Assembly: GCF_022819365.1 (NCBI RefSeq) | Contig: NZ_CP089289.1 | Location: 496,001 to 560,000 of the forward strand | Direction: 5' to 3' | Source: Candidatus Nanosynbacter sp. HMT-352 | GTDB lineage: Bacteria > Patescibacteriota > Saccharimonadia > Saccharimonadales > Saccharimonadaceae | DNA: 64,000 bases | Shown: positions 52,416 through 60,633 of the stretch, piece by piece | Numbering within the stretch: position 1 is the stretch's first letter | How the letters are laid out: every line of letters begins with the position of its first letter | Notes under the pieces: generated by a model | What the model was told of the DNA's origin: nothing | The model's input: only the letters and a program-made list of their open reading frames with translations | The model's database searches: none | Position numbers and translations under genes: made by a program

Positions 52416-53765
52416 CTACATCTTCAGCTCTTTGTGAGCCCTTCTTAAAATCTCCAACATTTCTGCATAGCGTTTTTCATCAGAAGAAACCCGGGCATAT
52501 AAAATAACTATATTGTCCATCACTTCAATATTAGCTTTTATGTCCTGGTCATACAGCCATGCCATAAAACTCGGATTTAATAGCTCAAAGCTCACCGCCT
52601 GATCTTCGTTTGTGGCAAAAATGGTATAGCGTTTATTAAAATCACTCCACTCCATTTTGACTTTTTTATAGCCAAACGGAGCTATCACGCGCTTCCTAAA
52701 AATGCTATTATCATCCCTGTCGACCAAAATTCCGCCGTAAGATTTAGGTAGCATAATCTGACCAATAAGGTAATTAACTTCATCCTTATTTTTACCTTCA
52801 TCTGTAAATCCATTACCGTTTTTAAGCACACAAGTATAAAGCTGAACAAGAATGCCACCATCCCAAACACCAATAACGTGGTTATTTACGTCAGCAGAGT
52901 TAAAATAGCGCGGCAAAAATAAGTTACCACCCTTCGGAAGAAGTAGTCTACCCCAATCCAGACTAAAATACATGCCGTTATCTTCGGCAAACTTGTTGAG
53001 TGAACCAATCAACGTACCTACATCTTCCGTCGGCTGATTTATGCCATCCAACTTCCATTCGTTACCTTCACGAACAAAGTTCCACTTCTCCGCAAACTCT
53101 TCGTTAGTGCTTCGGATTTTCTTACCTGTAGCAACCTCCTCTAGCCTATCGTCTGCTTCCGCTAGAAATGCTACACTCACCCTATCGCTTTGATTATTAG
53201 CATCGTCATGTGCGTCAGCAAAAATAGCCTCATTTATCCGCACGTTATCGACGATATTCCTACGACCCATTTGACGTAAAGCCTGCATCACTAGTCCAAT
53301 GTGATTTGAATATCTCTGCGTCGTGTACTTACGAATTGACTCATAGTCTAAGTTACTCCAATCATACTGAAACCTCTCGAAAACTTGCCTAGCGTAATTA
53401 GTAAGATTATCTGGCTGCCATAACGAATCAATAGAGGAAGCTTGGCAAACTGTATTCGTAGCCACCTCGCTATTTTGGCGAAATACTTTGAGCTTATCAA
53501 CAAATACAGAGATAGCAGCCCCCACAAAAGTAGAAATAACTGCACATATGAACCACATTAAATCGGCTAAATACAGTAAACTAAAAACTAGTCCAACAGC
53601 AACACCCACCAAGAAGCCTGCTATTTTTGATCTAGTCTTCCTTTTTACAAAGCCCGCCACACCGCCCGATACAGCTGCAGGTAGCATCAAAATTAAGGAC
53701 CCTCCAGAAGAACCCGACCCTCCTCCGCCGGCTCGAGCAAAAAAAGTAAAAAACTCAATTAACAT
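52416..53765 (-). CDS. Membrane protein with a Tim44-like domain
   Basis: 449 residues. Short hydrophobic N-terminus and a Gly/Ser patch (ARAGGGGSGSSGGSLILML), one or two TMs near residues 50-90, then a Tim44-like alpha/beta domain (ARQVFERFQYDWSNLDYESI, YSNHIGLVMQALRQMGRRN, VSVAFLAEADD). The C-terminal ~190 residues have unrecognised beta-rich sequence. Tim44-like domains often bind membranes or scaffold translocases; the role here is unknown. The -10 TATAAT ends 6 nt before the ATG. Operon with galU. Confidence 0.78.
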   Translation of the reverse strand: MLIEFFTFFARAGGGGSGSSGGSLILMLPAAVSGGVAGFVKRKTRSKIAGFLVGVAVGLVFSLLYLADLMWFICAVISTFVGAAISVFVDKLKVFRQNSEVATNTVCQASSIDSLWQPDNLTNYARQVFERFQYDWSNLDYESIRKYTTQRYSNHIGLVMQALRQMGRRNIVDNVRINEAIFADAHDDANNQSDRVSVAFLAEADDRLEEVATGKKIRSTNEEFAEKWNFVREGNEWKLDGINQPTEDVGTLIGSLNKFAEDNGMYFSLDWGRLLLPKGGNLFLPRYFNSADVNNHVIGVWDGGILVQLYTCVLKNGNGFTDEGKNKDEVNYLIGQIMLPKSYGGILVDRDDNSIFRKRVIAPFGYKKVKMEWSDFNKRYTIFATNEDQAVSFELLNPSFMAWLYDQDIKANIEVMDNIVILYARVSSDEKRYAEMLEILRRAHKELKM

Positions 53766-53771
53766 GAGCTA

Positions 53772-53777
53772 ATTATA
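53772..53777 (-). promoter_or_regulatory. -10 of the Tim44-like/galU operon, leaderless
   Basis: TATAAT, then 6 nt to the ATG at 53765. Confidence 0.6.
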
Positions 53778-53782
53778 CACTA

Positions 53783-53971
53783 TCAGCTATCAAAATCTCC
53801 ATCCGCGCGAGACCAAAACTTACGAATATCTTCTATTTCGTCAGCGTCTAGCCGAATTGCCTGTGGCTCCCGCTGCTCTTTAATAATTTCTTCAGCAAGT
53901 CCATCCGCCAGCGGATCAATTGGCGAAAACCCTATTTTACTACCGAATAATTTGTTGAATAAATTTTGCAT
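53783..53971 (-). CDS. Small unknown protein
   Basis: About 62 residues from the ATG at 53971: MQNLFNKLFGSKIGFSPIDP, then an acidic helical C-terminus (LDADEIEDIRKFWSRADGD). The frame is open to 54031, but a promoter occupies 54003-54031, so the shorter start is chosen. No membrane segment or known motif. It lies immediately upstream of the Tim44-like gene, which has its own -10. Confidence 0.6.
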   Translation of the reverse strand: MQNLFNKLFGSKIGFSPIDPLADGLAEEIIKEQREPQAIRLDADEIEDIRKFWSRADGDFDS

Positions 53972-54002
53972 AACTTTTTTATTTTTATCAATTAACAATG
54001 AT

Positions 54003-54031
54003 ACATTAGCATAAGTACGATTAAAAGTCAA
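54003..54031 (-). promoter_or_regulatory. Promoter of the small 53783-53971 gene
   Basis: TTGACT (54026-54031), 17 bp ending TGC, TAATGT (54003-54008). Confidence 0.65.
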
Positions 54032-54034
54032 TAG

Positions 54035-54062
54035 AATATCCTCCCATGGAGAGGAGGATATT
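54035..54062 (-). terminator. Terminator after the LAETG protein gene
   Basis: AATATCCTCC / GGAGGATATT, a perfect 10-bp stem with an 8-nt loop, 34 nt after the stop codon. The T-run is stronger on the plus strand. Confidence 0.75.
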
Positions 54063-54095
54063 TTTTACTGAAATTCTTACGATAATCTACAAAGA

Positions 54096-54833
54096 CTACG
54101 ATCGCTTAATGATTGCAGCACCGCCAGCGGTAATCACTGTAACTGCAGCGGCAATAACTGAATATACACTTACGCCAGTTTCAGCCAGAGACTCAGTGCG
54201 CTCAGCTTCTTTGTGTGGAGCAGAAACTGAAGCTGAGGTTGATTCTACTAGAACTGGAGTAGTCGCTACATTAACGTTTTCCGATTCAGTTGAAGCTTCA
54301 GGATTTACCGGATTTGCTGGAGTAGCTGGATCTGGATTAGCAGGAGCTTCCGGCAAACTTTCTGGGTTTTTCAATGTTGCCGATGTCTGGCTCAACTTCA
54401 CAGCCTTTGTCAGATTACCACCAACAGTCAATGCGACAGTTTGACGCAATGAGTTGTCGTAATTGCCTTCTTTGTCAAACCAGTATGTGTCAATTGAAAT
54501 AGGAGTATCATATGGGATTGAGTCGGCAGAACTTGGGTAATACTTCTTCACCAGCTCTTCAATTGACAACTCACTACCCCGCATCAATTCTTGACGAATA
54601 GCGCTTTTTAATTGAATCTTATTCGCACCGCTAGTTATTACAAATCGATAATGGTCGTTCGCGGTACCTTCAAATTTAATTGTATTTTTCTCACCCTTAT
54701 ATTGAGCGGTGGAAACTGTTATTTTTGGTGCAGCCGGCAGAGTAGTCTCTAGCGCAGACGCGGTTACATTGCCGAATATCACGCCAACAGTAGCCAACGC
54801 AGCGATAGCCCCAACCTTAATTAAGTTAGTCAT
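54096..54833 (-). CDS. Secreted surface protein with a sortase-type LAETG C-terminus
   Basis: 245 residues. Signal peptide of about 28 residues (LIKVGAIAALATVGVIFG, cleavage near TASA-LE). A globular region follows (ITVSTAQYKGEKNTIKFEG, YRFVITSGANKIQLKS), then a Pro/Ala/Asn/Glu-rich spacer (ESLPEAPANPDPATPANP). The end is a classic cell-wall sorting signal: LAETG, a hydrophobic stretch (VYSVIAAAVTVITAGGAAII) and KRS. This predicts covalent anchoring by a sortase, which is not in this window. Good promoter (TTGCAA-17-TATAAC) and AAAGGA Shine-Dalgarno. Confidence 0.85.
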   Translation of the reverse strand: MTNLIKVGAIAALATVGVIFGNVTASALETTLPAAPKITVSTAQYKGEKNTIKFEGTANDHYRFVITSGANKIQLKSAIRQELMRGSELSIEELVKKYYPSSADSIPYDTPISIDTYWFDKEGNYDNSLRQTVALTVGGNLTKAVKLSQTSATLKNPESLPEAPANPDPATPANPVNPEASTESENVNVATTPVLVESTSASVSAPHKEAERTESLAETGVSVYSVIAAAVTVITAGGAAIIKRS

Positions 54834-54867
54834 AGCTTATCCTTTCAAATTATTATGCTATGAACTT

Positions 54868-54896
54868 GTTATACTAGCTGCCCTTGACTTTTGCAA
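54868..54896 (-). promoter_or_regulatory. Promoter of the LAETG protein gene
   Basis: TTGCAA (54891-54896), 17 bp, TATAAC (54868-54873), leader about 28 nt. Confidence 0.65.
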
Positions 54897-54920
54897 GCAT
54901 AGACGTTATAACTTGGTTTT

Positions 54921-57830
54921 TTACGCTTTTTTCAGGGAAATTTCTACCAATTTACCCTCGATTTTGGCGTCATATTTTTCTGATTCATCGACTGCAGAAT
55001 TCAATTCCACAGCAAGAGTTTCAGATTTAATGACGTCAGCGAAAGCGTCGATAGCTTGAGATATTTCAGAATCGTCGCTGAAAATACTCAGCACAATTCG
55101 ATCATCTATCTGCAGACCAGCCTGCTTGCGCGCGCTTTGGACGTGGCGAACAATTTCACGCATCAAACCTTCGCGCTTTAGTTCAGGAGTGATTGTTAAG
55201 TCGTAAACAACGCTCGGTTGCGCCGACTCAGACTCTGAATCTGTAACAATTTCAACCGATTTCACATTCAATTCATCTTTAGCGATATCAATCAAGAACT
55301 GCGCAACTTCCGCTGGCGTATCCTGAGAAATAGTATTGATAAGTTTCACAGACGCCAACGGCTGACGCACCTTAATTCCCTCTGATGCACGCTTCGACAA
55401 GCCGTCATTCACCGCAGTACGCAGTGCATTCATGTCGCGTAGCATTGAATTGTCTATTTCACCAGCCGGCAGCCAATCTTTAAGATGGATCGACTCGTTA
55501 TCGCCTGTCAAATTATGGTACAATTCTTCCGCTAAGAATGGCGTAAACGGCGCTAGCATATAACTGAGTCGCACCAAAACGTAATGGAGCGTGCGGTAAG
55601 CGTCATTTTTATCACCGTCATCTTCAGATTTCCAGAAGCGGCGGCGGCTGCGTCGGACGTACCAGTTACTTGCGTCGTCTAAGAACGGCAAGATCGGCTT
55701 GGTTGCGTCCTGCAAATTATAGTTATTAAGACCTCGCTCGACCTCTGTTATCAATTGATGCAACCTCGACACAATCCAAATATCCAACGGATTTGTTAAA
55801 TCGTGAAGCGGATCTGACAAATCGCCGTTAAACTCCCAGCCGTCAACTTCAGCATACATCGTGAAGAAATCGTACATATTCCAGATCATACCAAGCTTAC
55901 GCGCCACGTCCATCACATCCTTATCCGCCAAGGCAAAATTTTCGCCGTTCGTTAGTGGACTTGAAAGCATCAAGAATCGGAAGCTGTCAGCCGAAGTCTT
56001 ATTCATAAGCTCCATCGGATCGGTATAATTCTTCAGCTTCTTGCTCATTTTTTTACCGTCGGCAGCATTGATAAATCCAGTACAAATCAAATTCTTCCAT
56101 GGAGATTTACCGAACAAAGCCACGTTTACCGCTGTTAAGCTATAAAACCAACCGCGCGTCTGGTCAATCGCTTCAATGATAAAGTCAGCCGGAAAACTTG
56201 CTTCAAACTTTTCCTTGTTCTCAAATGGATAATGGAATTGAGCAAACGGCATTGAGCCAGATTCAAACCAACAGTCCAAAACCTTGCCGATGTGATGCAT
56301 TTCTGCGCCGTCGCACTCAAACGTAACGTCCATAACTTGCGGTAAATGATAATCGTCCAACTTGCGACCCGTAACTTCTTCAAATTCCGCAAAACTTCCA
56401 ATCACCTTCACTACTTCCGTGCCATCATTCTTCACGCCCTTCCACACTGGAATTGGTGTTGCCCAGTAACGGTCGCGGCTCAAATTCCAATCCGGCGCCT
56501 GCTCGATAATGTTATGGAATCGTCCAGTCCTCAGATTGTCTGGCGTCCAGCTTGTCTGCTCGTTCGCCTCCAACATTTCCTTTTTCTGGCTCTGAATATC
56601 CATAAACCAACTTGGGTGAGCACGGTACATCAATTTCGTGCCACATCGATGACAATGCGGATATTCGTGGCGAATATATTCAATTTTCAGCGCCCGACCT
56701 TCTTCTAATAAAGTCTTCGCTATTTCCTTATTCACCTCCCAAATATTGCGACCCAGCCATCTGCCCTCTGTGTAATTTCCATCACCATCAACCAACGACA
56801 ATACTGGTACGTCATTTTTTCGGCACAATTCATAGTCATCCTCGCCGTAAGCTGGCGCGATATGAACAATTCCTGTACCATCATCGGTCGTCACAAAATC
56901 GGCGTGAAGAATCTTATGCGCAGCCGGCCCACGATTTTCGAATAGCGGCTCGAATCTTTTACCTACCAATTCAGAACCCTTAATCGTCTTAACAATCGAA
57001 TATTCCAACGGCTGGTGCTTTTCGTCCGTCATAACTTTCTCAACGCGGTCGCTTGCAACGTAAAACTTTTTATCGCCGTACGCCACCAAAGAATAATCGA
57101 CATCCCGATTCACCGCCAAGACCATATTTGCCGGCAAAGTCCACGGCGTCGTCGTCCACGCAAGCAAATATTCATCCTCATCCTCCAGCTTAAAGTAGAC
57201 GAATAAGCTCGGGTCAGTGTCCATTTGATAGCTATTTTCCATAGCCACTTCACTCTTAGAAATTGGCGTTGCGTCCTTTGTGCAATAGACCAAAATCTTT
57301 TCTCCTTCGTAGATTTTGCCTTCTTCATAAAGCCTCTTGAACGCCCACCAAACAGATTCCATGTAATTATTATCCATAGTTTTATAAGCACCCTTAAACT
57401 CGACCCAACGACCAATTCGCTCAATCGTGTCCTCCCATTCGGTGCCAGTTCGAACCATAGCCGCTCGACATTCCTTGACGTAATCTGAAACGCTAATTTT
57501 TGTGCCAATCTCTTTTTTGTTAGAAATGCCTAGCGTTTTTTCGACGTAAACCTCTGCCGGCAGTCCGTGACAGTCCCAGCCCCAACGGCGCTCAACTCGC
57601 TGACCTTTCATCGTGTGGAAGCGTCCCATAGTATCCTTCACCGTGCTGACCAACAAATGACCGTGGTGCGGCGTTCCCGTCAAAAACGGAGGACCGTCAT
57701 AAAAAACCCAAGAATTATCAGCAGGACGCTGTGCGATCGACTTGTTAAATGTGTCATCCTCTTTCCATTGCTGCACCCAATCTTTCTCATATTCCGCAGC
57801 TCGACGACGTGTTCCGTGTTTGAATTTCAT
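54921..57830 (-). CDS. ileS: Isoleucyl-tRNA synthetase, eukaryote-like (IleS2) type
   Basis: Charges tRNA-Ile. 969 residues. The HIGH region reads FLTGTPHHGHLL instead of the type 1 HxGH context, and the KMSKS motif is GKKMSKKLKN. Together with the overall form this resembles the eukaryote-like IleS2 group, whose members are often resistant to mupirocin. The editing domain is present (TTTPWTLPANMVLAV; DGTGIVHIAPAYGEDD). AAGGAGG precedes the ATG. The gene is preceded by a candidate T-box leader sensing tRNA-Ile. Confidence 0.96.
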   Translation of the reverse strand: MKFKHGTRRRAAEYEKDWVQQWKEDDTFNKSIAQRPADNSWVFYDGPPFLTGTPHHGHLLVSTVKDTMGRFHTMKGQRVERRWGWDCHGLPAEVYVEKTLGISNKKEIGTKISVSDYVKECRAAMVRTGTEWEDTIERIGRWVEFKGAYKTMDNNYMESVWWAFKRLYEEGKIYEGEKILVYCTKDATPISKSEVAMENSYQMDTDPSLFVYFKLEDEDEYLLAWTTTPWTLPANMVLAVNRDVDYSLVAYGDKKFYVASDRVEKVMTDEKHQPLEYSIVKTIKGSELVGKRFEPLFENRGPAAHKILHADFVTTDDGTGIVHIAPAYGEDDYELCRKNDVPVLSLVDGDGNYTEGRWLGRNIWEVNKEIAKTLLEEGRALKIEYIRHEYPHCHRCGTKLMYRAHPSWFMDIQSQKKEMLEANEQTSWTPDNLRTGRFHNIIEQAPDWNLSRDRYWATPIPVWKGVKNDGTEVVKVIGSFAEFEEVTGRKLDDYHLPQVMDVTFECDGAEMHHIGKVLDCWFESGSMPFAQFHYPFENKEKFEASFPADFIIEAIDQTRGWFYSLTAVNVALFGKSPWKNLICTGFINAADGKKMSKKLKNYTDPMELMNKTSADSFRFLMLSSPLTNGENFALADKDVMDVARKLGMIWNMYDFFTMYAEVDGWEFNGDLSDPLHDLTNPLDIWIVSRLHQLITEVERGLNNYNLQDATKPILPFLDDASNWYVRRSRRRFWKSEDDGDKNDAYRTLHYVLVRLSYMLAPFTPFLAEELYHNLTGDNESIHLKDWLPAGEIDNSMLRDMNALRTAVNDGLSKRASEGIKVRQPLASVKLINTISQDTPAEVAQFLIDIAKDELNVKSVEIVTDSESESAQPSVVYDLTITPELKREGLMREIVRHVQSARKQAGLQIDDRIVLSIFSDDSEISQAIDAFADVIKSETLAVELNSAVDESEKYDAKIEGKLVEISLKKA

Positions 57831-57876
57831 TGTACTACCTCCTTATTTTTAGACTTTTGATAGCTATTTTTCAATT

Positions 57877-58092
57877 AAAAATCACCTCTTTTGACTTCGA
57901 GAATCCGCTCAGGTGTTTTATGCGGACGGTACCATCTCGATTCCAAAAGAAGTGATTCTTTCAGCTCTTTATTTGCTATTTACGCAAGCTCACGGCAGGT
58001 TCTAATCTCGACTTCATGCCGATTTCTTCCCGCAGACTTCACGGCTGATAACCGCTCATTTCACGCCAATTCAACATACGCGAAAACGCCCT
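57877..58092 (-). promoter_or_regulatory. Candidate T-box riboswitch in the ileS leader
   Basis: Read on the minus strand, UCGAGA (57940-57935) pairs perfectly with UCUCGA (57902-57897). Then the 7-nt bulge UGGUACC (57934-57928), then GUCCGC (57927-57922) pairs with GCGGAU (57908-57903) around a 13-nt loop. This is the canonical T-box antiterminator; UGGU would pair with the ACCA end of uncharged tRNA-Ile. An outer 14-bp stem (57957-57944 with 57893-57880, one G-U) encloses it and runs into five Us. A possible specifier, GAA-AUC-G, lies at 58026-58021. Stem I could not be folded with confidence. This element fills most of the 302-nt gap before ileS. Confidence 0.8.
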
Positions 58093-58114
58093 ACTGTTAT
58101 TGTAGCGCGTTTTC
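58082..58114 (-). terminator. Terminator of the LiaF-like gene, overlapping a possible ileS promoter
   Basis: GAAAACGC / GCGTTTTC stem, one mismatch, then CTAC / GTAG and a 7-nt loop. The loop and inner stem contain TACAAT (58099-58104), which has TTGGGA 17 bp upstream (58122-58127) and could be the ileS promoter. Confidence 0.7.
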
Positions 58115-58132
58115 ATCAAAATCCCAAGAACT

Positions 58133-58819
58133 TTATTTAATTTCCAGACCGCCTAAAATACACTCACCCTTCAGATATAGAGTCTTTTTGGCAGAATCTT
58201 TAGGTAGAGTTTTGTCATCAGTTCCGCCCAAAAATCCGCGCACTTCGTTCTTAACAATCACATCGTCTGGCAAAGTAATGTTAACGCCACCGCAAAATGT
58301 AAAAATTTCAATTACAGAACCGTCTTTAATCTTTGCTTGACGCAAATCCAAATCCACGCCACCAAATATCGCAACCAACGAACCGCCAGTATAATCACCT
58401 TTTACAGCGTCTTCTTCACCCCAAAAACAAGCAATTTTCTCATTAACAGCGCCGTCTTTATCCAACTTTTTAGAACGCTTAACACCCTTAGGGCTAGTAT
58501 TAAACATCATCGCCAAACCAGCAGCAATCAAAACTACAGGCCAAAATACCTTCCAAATACTAACGTCAACTACTCCGTAAGAATTGAAGCCAATCAGAAT
58601 GCCAATCGCAACCAGCAATAATCCCCAAATCCACGCCGTTTTATTTCGATAATTGAATATATTCACCAGCCCAGACAATACAAATCCTGCAGCCCAAACC
58701 GTACCCCAGAAAATATCCCAGCTAATGTTGATAATATCGAGGTTCTTCAATAGTAGAACCCCGCCGAGCGCCACGACTACAATGCTCAAAAACGCTCTAA
58801 TCAGAGAACTTTTCTTCAT
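58133..58819 (-). CDS. LiaF-like membrane protein
   Basis: 228 residues. Four TMs in the first half (FLSIVVVALGGVLLLKNLDI; IWGLLLVAIGILIGF; VFWPVVLIAAGLAMMF), then a C-terminal beta-helix-like LiaF/YvqF domain (LVAIFGGVDLDLRQAKI; FTFCGGVNITLPDDV; ILGGLEI). LiaF proteins modulate cell-envelope stress signalling; no LiaRS pair is adjacent. TGATAGAAT ends 6 nt before the ATG, a leaderless start. Confidence 0.9.
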   Translation of the reverse strand: MKKSSLIRAFLSIVVVALGGVLLLKNLDIINISWDIFWGTVWAAGFVLSGLVNIFNYRNKTAWIWGLLLVAIGILIGFNSYGVVDVSIWKVFWPVVLIAAGLAMMFNTSPKGVKRSKKLDKDGAVNEKIACFWGEEDAVKGDYTGGSLVAIFGGVDLDLRQAKIKDGSVIEIFTFCGGVNITLPDDVIVKNEVRGFLGGTDDKTLPKDSAKKTLYLKGECILGGLEIK

Positions 58820-58825
58820 ATAACT

Positions 58826-58831
58826 ATTCTA
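58826..58831 (-). promoter_or_regulatory. Extended -10 of the LiaF-like gene, leaderless
   Basis: TAGAAT preceded by TGA, 6 nt before the ATG at 58819. Confidence 0.6.
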
Positions 58832-58848
58832 TCACTTTTTTTATAAAC

Positions 58849-59838
58849 TTAACGCTTTTTAAATTGAACAGTTTTTTTGTTCCGCTTTGATTTTATGATA
58901 ATTATCACTATCAAAATAATGAACAAAAGTATTCCGCCGCCAATCATCATTAACGCTGTAGTTGATGGCCAGAAGAACAATTCTTTTGGCTCGGCGGTTT
59001 TTGTTATTAGCTCATTTTGGTCCTGACTAATTCCCCACTCGCCAGCCTTCTTTTTATAGGAAATCGACAACTCTACTTTATATTTTCCACCCCAAAACGG
59101 CGCTAAATTGCTATCATAATTAAACTGCCGCGTTTCATTCGCAATCATCGCATTCACGCCACCGTTTTTATAGACAACATTTCCCATCGGGTCTTTCACA
59201 ACCAGCTTTACGTCAACATCAGCCGACACATTGCCAGAATTTTTTAAGGCAATTTCATACAATTGACTACTGTTAGAATTCTTAACATTAAACTTCTCAA
59301 TCGTCACGTCGCGGTGAATATCGCCAGGAACGGTTATCGCCATACGGATAGCCTGACGAGTCTGAACTTGAATGCCGCCAGCATTATTTGACGCCTGCTT
59401 AACCTTCCGCTGAACAACCATACATGCATTATGCTCGCCAACATCTGCTTTGCTTGGAACATTTACCGTAAAATCAACAAGCGCATTTTCGTTCGCGCCA
59501 AGAGTCACCTCTTTCTTAGAAACAGAAACCCACTTGCCCGCGCCAACTTTATCCTCCGACTTCTCCTTGCAAGTCATATCGCCAGTCGTCGTAACCGTAC
59601 CGTCAACCGAATAAACTTCAATCGTTTCTTCTTTATCAGACCCGTTTTGAACATACAATTGGTCAGATTTCGAAGCGCCACCAGAAAGATTATAGATGAA
59701 AATTGAGCTTGTCCTGGGATTATTTGGATCAGGATTTGCTGGTCGACCACCAATGCCATTAGCAGACACCGACACAGGTAGAATTAGCCCTACAATCATC
59801 GCCACTCCAATAACCTTACTCCACAACGAATTCTTCAT
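58849..59838 (-). CDS. DUF916/WxL-interacting-type surface protein
   Basis: 329 residues. Signal peptide (VIGVAMIVGLILPVSVSANG), two Ig-like beta domains (SDQLYVQNGSDKEETIEVYS; VTLGANENALVDFTVNVPSK; AIRMAITVPGDIHRDV; ALKNSGNVSADVDVKLVVKD), one TM near residues 290-316 (TALMMIGGGILLFIILIVII) and a basic cytoplasmic tail (KSKRNKKTVQFKKR). This order is that of the DUF916/DUF3324 proteins that accompany WxL proteins in Gram-positive Csc clusters. Two WxL-like proteins and a small LANTG protein lie upstream. Strong AAGGAGG Shine-Dalgarno; promoter TGATATAAT (59866-59871). Confidence 0.82.
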   Translation of the reverse strand: MKNSLWSKVIGVAMIVGLILPVSVSANGIGGRPANPDPNNPRTSSIFIYNLSGGASKSDQLYVQNGSDKEETIEVYSVDGTVTTTGDMTCKEKSEDKVGAGKWVSVSKKEVTLGANENALVDFTVNVPSKADVGEHNACMVVQRKVKQASNNAGGIQVQTRQAIRMAITVPGDIHRDVTIEKFNVKNSNSSQLYEIALKNSGNVSADVDVKLVVKDPMGNVVYKNGGVNAMIANETRQFNYDSNLAPFWGGKYKVELSISYKKKAGEWGISQDQNELITKTAEPKELFFWPSTTALMMIGGGILLFIILIVIIIIKSKRNKKTVQFKKR

Positions 59839-59888
59839 ATCCCTCCTTAAAAACCTATTATGCTTATTATATCAATGTCACGCATAAA

Positions 59889-59918
59889 AGAATAGACACT
59901 CATCAGAATGTCTATTCT
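59889..59918 (-). terminator. Terminator of the small WxL-like gene
   Basis: AGAATAGACA / TGTCTATTCT, a perfect 10-bp stem with a 10-nt loop and TTTT on the minus strand, 20 nt after the stop. Confidence 0.85.
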
Positions 59919-59938
59919 CGCTTAATAATCTAAGTCCG

Positions 59939-60583
59939 CTAAAGAGCCGTAATCGTTTGAACCATTGGCAATACGTATGTACCTGCCGCCTGGCCAGCTG
60001 GGATGGTTTGGGCTAATGAGGTATTAGTTATATATCCAGCCCATACTTTACTAGCAGTCGCTGAAGCGCTCATTAGTGTTACGGGACTAGTACCAGAAAA
60101 GGTCGTAGAAGTACCCTTGGTAATACCTGCAGCTGCACCAATTACAGGGGTAACTGTACCGCCAGCTGGATTAACTGTTAGGCGACCCTCGTTAATAGTT
60201 CCGTTGTATTTATACTGTTTTCCACCGCCAGCAGACCAGACACCAGTTCCTGGGGTCGCTACGTTTAGCGTCAACGTCCAGCCATTATCTGCGGCACCTG
60301 GGTTTTCGGCATAAATTCGATTGTCGTTATCTCCAAAAACACCAATTCCCGACCCCAATGAGGATGACACTGTCGTAGCGCCCATAGCGAATGTTGGATT
60401 ATTAACTAAGGAATTAGTCGAGTCACGAATATCAGTACTCAAAACTCCAGGATTAATTGTCTGAGAGAGTTTAGAGTTAGCAGTAGTTGCGGCATTAGCT
60501 ACAGAAGGGTTTGTCATATTATACAACCCCAATAGACCGACCACGCCTACGCTCGCAACGATCAACAACGTTAACTTTTTCAT
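59939..60583 (-). CDS. Small secreted WxL-like protein
   Basis: 214 residues. Signal peptide (KKLTLLIVASVGVVGLLGLY, cleavage near ANA-AT), then ANSKLSQTINPGVLSTDIRD. GWTLTLNVA supplies a W-x-L motif near residue 100, and the C-terminus SLAQTIPAGQAAGTYVLPMVQTITAL (in parts) matches the end of the RCC1 protein encoded upstream. WxL domains end in a similar beta strand after GTY. There is no anchor, so it is probably held non-covalently, perhaps by the DUF916-like protein. AAGGAG Shine-Dalgarno; -10 TATAAT at 60609-60614. Confidence 0.8.
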   Translation of the reverse strand: MKKLTLLIVASVGVVGLLGLYNMTNPSVANAATTANSKLSQTINPGVLSTDIRDSTNSLVNNPTFAMGATTVSSSLGSGIGVFGDNDNRIYAENPGAADNGWTLTLNVATPGTGVWSAGGGKQYKYNGTINEGRLTVNPAGGTVTPVIGAAAGITKGTSTTFSGTSPVTLMSASATASKVWAGYITNTSLAQTIPAGQAAGTYVLPMVQTITAL

Positions 60584-60633
60584 TTTTTCTCCTTACTTAA
60601 TTTATTACATTATAACTTATTATGCTTATTTTT

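Noticed and set aside
58093-58096. AGUA at the start of the ileS leader as the T-box S-turn.
   Set aside because: It lies at or before the expected transcription start and inside the terminator of the upstream gene, so it cannot be placed in Stem I with confidence.
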